Positions 27,301 to 32,133 of a stretch of 45,378 nt of DNA are shown here, piece after piece. The notes under the pieces were generated by a model. It did not search any database. It saw only the letters and a program-made list of their open reading frames with translations, and was not told where the DNA came from. Within the stretch, counting starts at the first letter, position 1. Each line of letters begins with the position of its first letter. Made by a program: the position numbers and the translations under genes. Source of the DNA: a virus; the IMG/VR virus record IMGVR_UViG_3300021964_000133, positions 1 through 45,378 of that record; one strand, 5' to 3'.

Positions 27301-28192
27301 CGTTGATGGCCGTCGTGGTATCAGCGTCTCTGATCTGTAGTATTCCATACATGGCATCGTGGTTGCCACACTGGTAATATAAAGTGTCAGGTGCACCTGT
27401 TGTTGGTACGGTGAATGTGACAGTGCCGTAGTCCGCACCGTTGTTGGTCACTCCCGTGTCAAATATGGTTGAAGTTGAACCGTCAGCGGATACCTTGCTC
27501 TTGTATGGTTCCGTCATTATCCAGAAAGGATGTCCCTCGGCGTTGATGTTAAATTTGTATGTGTTACCCCTGTACAGTGTCAGTATGGGGTTGTTCTCGT
27601 TCTCCCTGTGTGTGAAATTGTAGGCCCCCTGTGCTTTGTTCTCCACAGAATATTCAGCCACTGCATTTGGTCCAACGGAATCGATCTCTATCGCGCTCGG
27701 TCCATCCGGCATCCAGTAGTACTCCCTGTAGTTAACCAACTTGTCGTAGTCAATGGCCGGGTTCCACGAGTACACAGTCTCTTTGTTGAGCCTGTCGTGA
27801 TTGTTGACCTTGCCTCCGAAGTACTTGATTTGGTTTATGTAGTCGTCGTATGTTCCTGTGAACTTGACCTGGTCCTCTGGGTTTACCGACGTGGTGTCCT
27901 TGTCAGTGTAAGTGATAGTTGGTTCCAGTTGATATGCATATCTGTCCCTGCTGGTGGCACCTATGTACCTGTCGTTGACGTTCCTGGTGTAGGCGTCCTG
28001 TCGTCCTATGAATCCGTCCAGTCTCTCCAGTGACCCTTTCTGTACCAATGGATCCATGGTGCTCGAAAGGAAACGTTGGTTGGCGTCCGTCCTGTAGAAA
28101 GCGGGTAAATGCTGTACCGTACGTCTGTACTCGTTGTCACCCTGCTTGACGACTTCGTTGTTGGTTAATGCGTTTGTGGGATTGTCAGCCAT
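15335..28192 (-). CDS. Giant 4285-residue baseplate/tail protein, mosaic of domains
   Basis: This is one open frame of 12.9 kb starting in a TAATG junction with gp6. Visible parts: an N-terminal region (LPAFYRTDANQRF near 30) followed by YREYYWMPDGP near 155; a cupredoxin-like domain at about 195-285 (GNTYKFNINAEGHPFWIMT, then YYQCGNHDAMYG); a long middle; a seven-blade FG-GAP-type propeller at about 2085-2540; GSGY-x-x-APTV beta repeats near 3210-3345; and a chain of GDGST-type beta repeats from about 3510 to the end. It occupies the place of gp7 in T4, which is only about 1030 residues, so it may replace gp7 and fibre proteins together; that is inference. Enzymatic motifs are not obvious. 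The cupredoxin-like His/Cys/Met set may bind copper. Confidence 0.85.
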   Translation of the reverse strand: MADNPTNALTNNEVVKQGDNEYRRTVQHLPAFYRTDANQRFLSSTMDPLVQKGSLERLDGFIGRQDAYTRNVNDRYIGATSRDRYAYQLEPTITYTDKDTTSVNPEDQVKFTGTYDDYINQIKYFGGKVNNHDRLNKETVYSWNPAIDYDKLVNYREYYWMPDGPSAIEIDSVGPNAVAEYSVENKAQGAYNFTHRENENNPILTLYRGNTYKFNINAEGHPFWIMTEPYKSKVSADGSTSTIFDTGVTNNGADYGTVTFTVPTTGAPDTLYYQCGNHDAMYGILQIRDADTTTAINVEDDIVGAKNYSLRTLSLSNGMKVKFPNALVPTSYQGKEYYVEGVGDAITLTDVEDLITPGSYATETTILYDQVGYDSRPYAKANYIPETQDYITIKRDSQDKNAWSRYNRWFHRSVIEETARISGFTPDLDETDRAKRPIIEFDSGLALYNHGTVAKRSVTLYDTVTTDAFSDVVKQTGYIVDGLALADGMRIVFAADTDPIVKDKIYDVNFVTAGDSTQVINLTEATDGTPTDNDSIYIEFGTKNQGKTFRYDGTTEAFVEAQEKTGVNQQPLFAMFDESHTSFDDATAYPNSTFTGAKVFSFATSDTATADTVLGIKVKYNTINNVGDIVFESDHTSGTFTYKQDTQTLTKNLAEGHLHYTTGRSTHNSRSAWIKRTSESRQRVIRTFIVDATEKKLFPIDFYKDSASLTDLEVSVSVNGTRKTLTTDYTLQNGTKNRYVRFNKDLAVDDQIRIAAHSGADKIEDKGIYEIPENLATNSLNQQLGTFTYGQILDHVRDMFDKNQDVTGTVPGVSNLRDRPDARLKGGSIHQHEGPLLPAVFNLIDQDANFVTALDFANQEYEKWYNSFLTHATGTAYEGVAADRVDEIITAITPGRNNTFPFFYEDMVGWGENVSTRSYTVLGASQTDYALDSQHDITTLSNRAVYVYLNGTQLLLGTDYTFSTTDDSISISTALAEGDKIVIKDYADTTGSYMPPSPTKLGMYPKFTPERFTDTTYVTDTAVIRKHDGSIIKAYGDERDDLILELEKRIYNNIKVTYDATLVDIHDVLPSAFTQTEYTLQEIDNVIGPDFYQWAGRNSVQYINNTAFKEGSPFTYNYARSKGRLIGENLPGHWRAIYKYFYDTDAPHVRPWEMLGHSEKPTDWDATYGTAPYTSGNDVLWNAVASATGRYGKPLIKDYLPVDASGNLLDPLAAGLVDNLDIPGRQNAWKFGDQAPAETSWRRSSSYPFTVMKTLALTKPAKFFSNLFDPARLTTNVAGNQVYKDTGIRQTLATAKYHLETITDLATGVTTRYQTAGYQPFVVNYLISRNLDTKTFYYDKMKDLTVQLAYKLGGFTDKDNIKILTDSVSPGSTLGSKFIPDENYKILFRTSNPVESFQYSGVLIEKNTDISQDGSTVLGGYKVLGYSTAKPYFNFNYPVKTTTATPVSVTGSTQVEQYRAYQESTQTIPYGYVFNTIQDVTDFLFGYGHYLESQGFRFNRFSNELKETLNWSNAVREFLFWTTQEWAPGSAVTVSPAADGFELDTNNSIVGQLRNLAGDYSLLDSGGRKIDIREISTKRVGKTFELGIKSDTVGLYNIALNTVQKEHILLFDNSTVFADILYDPFTGFRQQRLKLVGWKTAGWNGDYYAPGFVFDAAQVTYWTANTDYRISDSVEYQGKFYVAKDNHNSESTFVTSNWTLKANKPAPQLIPNFDYKISQFNDFYELETNNFDESQQNLAERLTGYQSRDYLENLFVNDVSQYKFYQGYIREKGTQNAIDKILKARYEGEDISLDLYPEWMIRTGNFGNTDSIENIQIVLKDDVITADPQSIELLDTSADAKEYARSDAIIKDDFYYKPVEYTASTTFKRLDYTQAGVSRDTAQVFKTAGYPQPQQVQHTAFNIEDILNLDMNAITTNDLVWVANKSNRDWDVFRISNAGIKIANLILIDEQQLEITFTGSHNLTAGSTTTEADYFGISNSEETTLNGVYEVKATPDHKTVIIDYAGNVGFIPALEDGSTADSYGNIYKFISVRLASMDNVNDLLNYDDYKDKDDAIGKTGDKVFADADSSGLWRVYEKQDPYTTELRLSPDASTAEQEFGHRIVARNDGRTVVASAPGKGQGEVHFLFRSSSDASFQVQSTATMTDNDDNTSRLGESLSISTDENFIVAGAPYTNTLGLDGSTRQPNSGLLKIYIWDPSTFKYGILSTVTPPTDGSTANEDLNFGWSHKISEPGANSVRATADKYLFVSAPGHDNDQGRVYMYTWGVGADGSTYDTWTQDYTIEAPAGGSAQRFGHRVQANDNGDILAISSLAPGNAGKVEIFIKTSQSNDGSTQNSFALAQTLTGVATDGSSLNTGFGESIAMSKDGTTLIIGAPGVDASANPDAGAIYYYKWNADDSTNTYTLQQTIDAPSTSTNMKFGTTLDINHDGTRLVIGAENFASASEMKFDLGETTFDLQDTNIVDSNVQSGGVFTATMYNTKFVIDDRMTSDNMSEQDDFGRGVCMIDNSVFVGAPQDDGNTATDGSTKIVNDGTISAYDLKTNGEYAWKNLVTETALIDTDKLGKVFEFNNRTKQIRDYYDLYDPIKGRILGVADREINIKTTWDPAAYNVGANANSQTPWAENHIGEVWWDLSTVKWLWYEQDSQEYKHNHWGQTFPGSSIDVYEWTESRLLPSEWNRRTEGSAQTISGTALHGDDSQYTVVQRYDSRLDGFVNIYYYWVKDKVTLPSNSVVVRKNTIAFVANLIRNPRAFDFKYYSITDTNKFLLNNIKGLVNGDIVLNVDIRSNTFEGDSHSVWKLAREGDADYRPGTQIEARWWDSLTGKNTAGDLVPDPDQPLNDRYGNNVRPRQSWYVDRFDALKEIIDYANTVLKSNQLVGQIDFTNLDSQDPEPTAQSLEWDTAVDTYAELTYVNTADISGTANYLVRSDETANNYWAIYQWDGTQFSRTKLQTFNTSAYWSYTDWYKTDGDMVHDEDTKIDKQVTFQYELDALELEQGKHVKVTSADTGGWKLFMRTATGWENVGTENGTIRLSTKLYDYSQDASGFAGADNFDDNFFDQEPTTETRKVLTALRDDLFKDELAVEYNTLFFTGLRKVLSEQTYVDWMFKTSFINAKNSVRQLDQRKTYTTGTDSWIESYINEVKPFHTKLREYRLGYDKTETQDGIYSDFDNPTFYDVTTGKIRSLNVESDTDKLTEYPYQMWYDYHKKHVNSITVTAGGSGYQVAPTVTILGGTTGSTGPFQVQGTSASGTTSGQFGYYYPLFTSEKQAEIYDTQNSGSGTTNTYTFDGLSGTFYGPTASVSEAQSDKSGTFKMYVTPQTTAATATAIIQNGSVTRINITGVGANYTTTPTVILSGGKTDGTTPTDTAKAYANLNNDLVRDFNTTIKFDRVSSTSRVVDWAKSTSYAYNDLLRYNNQLYKVTNAFTSTTDFDDNIGSVYKVYGDETGLTAADRTKGFYTPGSGMPGNELDQVMTGVDYGGTMVTGLLFDQEQGWDRAGWYDFPWDNYGESRIKAFRADGSTAAYTFDTAPASTEVYQVYLTQDDSTRKKLSDVIRGDGSTVSFTISEVPEIDALVEFIPFDDDGVLTPTDDRTLDSIVKGGLFTSALGHAPSDIILEGDDFVSPDTSYAPEETVPGQLFDTLDIKVYTAPESGVPFISDRNYRGDGNNSTYSIGDYPGTLGSVTVSVDGVVQKGPALDSTINDYEIDVANKTITFDSAPANNSVISTKVFAISGENYRVLDTFTGDGTTASFLTSTRGEFNLDSTSSEIYITIDGVPTTAFTQTITANTVTVVFNTAPASGEFIQIAGFNKSATSSRSYASVRNQAIVYDGSTDRYTLTYPPGSIGPFSGLTTVEVNGRVLRGPDNTYYVGDGSTYAYGVVSGLGDDSTVDPAKTITSASQVQVFVNGVQKDLNTHYTVDTSNQNVEFVTASVPTVTDVICISTLVDNQYYNEGTDIILVPSAITSPYSLSTNDVLSVTTFNNALGMKQRREVLEGRTSGVFKLRFDTLNAGYTYVWLNGEQLAQGADYTTSGNTITVKGKTITSSDRLDVMYFALESATGATGFRIFKDMMNRTFYKRISKTATTKLTVDMTAGTQTITVEDASVLPTPNASANVPGVIFIDKERIEYYTKSSNTLGQLRRGTLGTGIKEHGSGTEVVDASGTQTIPYADTVYTNTFTGDGSTAVFTLSQAPASASELDIFIGGQRLLLTSEDGSTINYSVDGSTTAVTLSTAPASGTQIKVLHKKGQVWYTALDGNPADGKGLQASSTQQAKFIANEPTNAPE

Positions 28193-31100
28193 TAGTATCC
28201 TGACCCACTACTGCCGGTGCTTGAACCGGAACCTGTTGTAGTAGAGCCTGACACTGCTGATCCTGTGGTGGTGTTGGTTGTCGTGGTTGCTGTCGATGTG
28301 ACCACAGTGCCGGATGCCGCCAGTTGGTTGGCTCCCAGTGCTGTTATAATTGACACATCATCAACGGTGGCCCCACTGATGAAAATCTCGTCCGCCGCCG
28401 AGTCAAGTTGGAACAAGGACCCAAAACCCTGTCCTGACTGGTTGGGCACGATCACGGCAGTCAGTAGATCTGGTGCCAGTTGATTGTGTATGTAAGCGGC
28501 TAATTCTGTGAAATAGAAACTGTCTCCGAAGTCCCAGTTGTCCAGTGCGAAGAATTCGTTTATCGCAGTGATGACCCTGGTCTTTATGACAGCATCTGAA
28601 ATGTTTGTCTTTGTGTTCTTGACAACCTTGAATGTGGCCTGTAATGGTTCGTCGGCGTTTGATCCGAACAGTATCTTGTACTTGACTGGATGGTATATGA
28701 TCTGGTCTGACAGTGATTTCAATGGGTTTAGTGTGCCCGAGTAGTTGATCCTCAATTGGTCTGAAGTGGACACAGTTGGCCTGTTGCCACCGTCCTGTAA
28801 CCATATCCTGAATAGGTTGTCATACGTCCTCTCCAATAGATACACATCCACGATGTTGGAAACACTGGGATCTATCCTGGTCTCCTGTCCCGCGTGATGC
28901 TTGTATTGGAAGTCGATCGAACTTCTGCCCTTCCTGGCCCTGTAATCTGTTGCTGTAGTAAGTGTATTAGTTGTAGAACTGTAGCTCTTGATCACGTCCT
29001 CGTTGGCGTCAAAGAAATAAAACAACTGTCCGTCTGTGTAGGTTGTCGTGTCAAGATTAATGTCCACCTCGTTCTGTGTCACTACGAAATTTGTCGCCGC
29101 GTAAGGTCTGTATCTTTCTATGTTGTCGTATGAGATGTACTTCTCCTGGAATACGAATTTGGTCGTTTCAGACAGCGTAGGTTCCACGAATATGTCAAAC
29201 AGTTCTGGATTATCCACCACACCGTCGTCGTCGGCATCAAAGAATCCAACTTTGATCTTCCTGTTATCCTGGAAACCATCCGCTTCCGTTATCACGTCAA
29301 CCACCTGCCAGGTTATGGGATATCCAATGCTGTTGCTCGTAGAGATTATGCTGTTGGTCTTCAATATCTTCACTGTGTCCTTGACACTGCTTCCCGTAGT
29401 GTAGTCGTAGATCTTGTCCTGCACGTCGAAGTGGAACTTGTTCTGTGATTCTGATTCAAATATGTAGTCCAATTTCCTGTACTGCACTGTGTACGTGTTG
29501 CCGTCATTGGTGAACTTGAACCACCAACTGGTGTCCGCATTCGTGCCCGTGGATGATCCTGCATTGGCCAGATCAAACACAGAACTTGTGCTTAGATTCG
29601 TGGATGTTATGACCTTCCAAGTCTCAGAATCAATGTCATATCTCAGTCCAAATTCTTCATAGGCCTCAATCCTGTCGATTAGGTCAGATTCCAGCGTCGC
29701 CGAGAATGCCGTCGTGAAGTTTGGAATGATTGCGTTTATGACCGCACCCTGTGGTACGATGTTGTTAAGAGTCACAGGACCCAGTCCTGACTCAAGATTA
29801 CCTGTTCCGCCGTTGGCACCGTCTAGTACCACAGCACCTATCTTGGCCCATGATCTGTCCTCGGAGTCATCCGTGGTCGAAGACACGAGAGTTCCGTTCT
29901 TGAATTTCCTGGTGTCCGGTGAAGTGAATTTCACTAAAGCACCTGTCTTGGCGAACTTCAGGTTGGAAGTCGCGAAGTCACCAATCACCAATGGACCACC
30001 GGAAGTGAAGTAACCCGTGTTGGTGTTGGTCGCTGTCGTGGTTGAATTCCACGTCGCTGATAGTGTGCTGGTGTCCTTGGTGCCGTACTTCAGGTAGTAG
30101 AACTGCCTGGCGTACGCCTCTTTGAGTTTTGCCTCCACACTGGTGTCTATCGTTGACTGTATCTCACTCCTGTTGTTGAATGTGAACGTGAACTGCTGTA
30201 GAGATTCCTCTCTGTACAGTATGCCATCTTCAGCGAAGGTGCTGACGTTGGAGTATGCACCTGTGGGATCAAGTATTTCTTTGGCCCTGCTTATGCCTGA
30301 CGCTGACCTGTTGACTGATCTAACCTTGACTATCTCCTGTGACGCACTCAAAGGAACCACTTGGTAGTCCTCCGCAGTGATCATCCTGTTCTGTGAGTAG
30401 TAGACCTGAGCGGCCTTCTCCTTGATGGAATCGTTTGACTCCGTGGCCGCCGAGTTGTACACGCTGGCCTGTAGGCTTATGCTCATTGACAATGACTGCT
30501 GTGCACCGTTGGCGTCCGTGTATGGCACCGTCAACTGTACGTTCTGCATGTCCGACGGTTGGATTGCGTACTTGGCGTTGTCACTGGTCCTGTAGTAGGT
30601 CCTGAAATTGCCCAATGGAATGTTGGAGAAGTTTCCATCTCCGAACACAAGGTCAACCGTGTCGTTGTTCTTTGTCACCACGTTGTAGGTGTTTCTCTCT
30701 GCCTTTGAAAGTGAATTGTATATTGCGTTGTTGCCAGACAGTGTTGGCACCTTGCTCCAAGATTCGGACAGTTGTCCAAATTGGTCTAACTTGTATAGCC
30801 AGACGTCTGAGTCGTTGATGTTTGGTTCCGTGATCGGTCTGACAAAGTTTGTTATCGATGATTCAACAGTGAAATCCGTCTGTTGCATCGTTCCCTGTTT
30901 GAACAGGAAGAAGAAGCCGGTGTTGTTTGAACTGTCTCCTGACCCATCGGTCCTGTATGTGTATGTCAGTCCGGTGCCGGGCACAGGTGATGATTCGTAT
31001 ATGGACTCGGAGTCTGTTATGGTGCTGGACACTATCTCGAATGACCTCGATATACCCCCGACTGACTTTGTAAAATTGAAAATTGGAAGGTCCAGTTGGT

Positions 31101-31674
31101 TTGAACTCAGTGTGTACACTTCTGTGCTTATGCCACCTATGGTGCCTGACTCCCTGGGATTGCCGAACAGTTGTCCCGTCTGGTTGGCCGCGTTCAGTAT
31201 GGCAGTGAACTGCTCCCTGTAGTTGGCGTTGGCACCGTCGTTCCACACTATGGTGGAATTTGCTAGATTGGTCCCCGTGCTGTCCTGCACGTCCTGTGAG
31301 GTCGTTATAGAATTTATTTTCAGCAGACCAGTCGCTGGTTTGTTACGCTTGGCGTTGTAGTTGATCAACCTCGCCAATCTTAGTACTGAATTTCTTCTCT
31401 CCGCTGTCTCCAGGAAGTTCTCCCTGGCGTTGAGGTCAACCCTGAATGAAAGTGCCTGTGATATGTATGCTATCAGATCTATCAGCGCCACGTACTCAGA
31501 GCTCTCAACGAAGTCGTTGAAATCATCCGGGTAGTTCTCCTTGAGATACGCTACCATGGTCCTTCTCAGGGTCTCGAAGTCGTAACTCTTGAAGTCAGCC
31601 TGCTGGAAAGCCTGGTAGATCTTTCTCCAATCTTCCGCTACTAGTAATCTGTTCTGTCTGTCTGTTGTGGCCAT
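28192..31674 (-). CDS. gp6: Baseplate wedge protein gp6
   Basis: This 1160-residue protein has clear gp6/baseplate-J-like features: an N-terminal LIAYISQALSFRVDLNARE segment near residue 70, with ETAERRNSVLRLARLINY next to it, and a C-terminal domain near 1000-1100 containing INEFFALDNWDFGDSFYF. gp6 dimers form the inner iris of the baseplate, binding gp25 and gp53. T4 gp6 is about 660 residues; the extra length is mainly an inserted middle and a Ser/Thr/Gly-rich tail at the last ~40 residues. It has a CATAAATA motif 15 nt upstream and a TAATG link to the giant protein downstream. Confidence 0.92.
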   Translation of the reverse strand: MATTDRQNRLLVAEDWRKIYQAFQQADFKSYDFETLRRTMVAYLKENYPDDFNDFVESSEYVALIDLIAYISQALSFRVDLNARENFLETAERRNSVLRLARLINYNAKRNKPATGLLKINSITTSQDVQDSTGTNLANSTIVWNDGANANYREQFTAILNAANQTGQLFGNPRESGTIGGISTEVYTLSSNQLDLPIFNFTKSVGGISRSFEIVSSTITDSESIYESSPVPGTGLTYTYRTDGSGDSSNNTGFFFLFKQGTMQQTDFTVESSITNFVRPITEPNINDSDVWLYKLDQFGQLSESWSKVPTLSGNNAIYNSLSKAERNTYNVVTKNNDTVDLVFGDGNFSNIPLGNFRTYYRTSDNAKYAIQPSDMQNVQLTVPYTDANGAQQSLSMSISLQASVYNSAATESNDSIKEKAAQVYYSQNRMITAEDYQVVPLSASQEIVKVRSVNRSASGISRAKEILDPTGAYSNVSTFAEDGILYREESLQQFTFTFNNRSEIQSTIDTSVEAKLKEAYARQFYYLKYGTKDTSTLSATWNSTTTATNTNTGYFTSGGPLVIGDFATSNLKFAKTGALVKFTSPDTRKFKNGTLVSSTTDDSEDRSWAKIGAVVLDGANGGTGNLESGLGPVTLNNIVPQGAVINAIIPNFTTAFSATLESDLIDRIEAYEEFGLRYDIDSETWKVITSTNLSTSSVFDLANAGSSTGTNADTSWWFKFTNDGNTYTVQYRKLDYIFESESQNKFHFDVQDKIYDYTTGSSVKDTVKILKTNSIISTSNSIGYPITWQVVDVITEADGFQDNRKIKVGFFDADDDGVVDNPELFDIFVEPTLSETTKFVFQEKYISYDNIERYRPYAATNFVVTQNEVDINLDTTTYTDGQLFYFFDANEDVIKSYSSTTNTLTTATDYRARKGRSSIDFQYKHHAGQETRIDPSVSNIVDVYLLERTYDNLFRIWLQDGGNRPTVSTSDQLRINYSGTLNPLKSLSDQIIYHPVKYKILFGSNADEPLQATFKVVKNTKTNISDAVIKTRVITAINEFFALDNWDFGDSFYFTELAAYIHNQLAPDLLTAVIVPNQSGQGFGSLFQLDSAADEIFISGATVDDVSIITALGANQLAASGTVVTSTATTTTNTTTGSAVSGSTTTGSGSSTGSSGSGY

Positions 31675-31688
31675 TGTGTATACAACGG

Positions 31689-31696
31689 TATTTATG
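31689..31696 (-). promoter_or_regulatory. Late promoter CATAAATA
   Basis: CATAAATA on the minus strand lies in the 42-nt gap between gp25 and gp6, the only real gap in this baseplate run. The predicted start is near 31683, giving a leader of about 9 nt. It matches the T4 late consensus at 7 of 8 bases and is not part of any gene, which supports it. Confidence 0.55.
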
Positions 31697-31716
31697 TGTT
31701 AGGAAATGTACGTACT

Positions 31717-32133
31717 TTAAGATAGACGCAGTAGTGAGTTCTCGTCGAAGTTGAATCTCAGTTTCTCAGTGATATTCAATGGAACATAGGTTATTGTGGC
31801 CTGTATGGCTATGCCCTTGTCCGCCTCCGTGACCAAGATCTCCTCCGTTGCTATACGTGGATCTGCGTTGAGATTGGCAGTCACATCCTGGACAATGGCG
31901 TCCTTGAGTGCTTCTGTGAATGGCTCGAATATGGCATCGTATATGATGGTTCCAAACTCCGGGTTCTCCACCCTCTCACCCTTACGCACACTCAATCTGT
32001 TGATCAGGTCCTGTTTCGCGACCTCGAAGTCGTACAGTTTGAAGTTCTGTTGGTCCGCACGTGAGCTGAAACCCTTGAAGGTCACTGTCTTGTTGCTCAA
32101 TCCGTTGCCTGATCCGTTGTCTCCGTATGCCAT
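31717..32133 (-). CDS. gp25: Baseplate wedge protein gp25
   Basis: This 138-residue protein has the gp25/lysozyme-like wedge pattern: NFKLYDFEVAKQDLINRL at 30-47, GERVENPEFGTIIYDAIFEP at 53-72, and a NADPRI motif at 90-95 at the position of the family EPR motif. gp25 clamps gp6 in the inner baseplate and is thought to nucleate sheath polymerisation. Length agrees with T4 gp25 (about 130 residues). It starts in a TAATG junction with gp5. The E-to-D change in the EPR-type motif is conservative. Confidence 0.93.
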   Translation of the reverse strand: MAYGDNGSGNGLSNKTVTFKGFSSRADQQNFKLYDFEVAKQDLINRLSVRKGERVENPEFGTIIYDAIFEPFTEALKDAIVQDVTANLNADPRIATEEILVTEADKGIAIQATITYVPLNITEKLRFNFDENSLLRLS

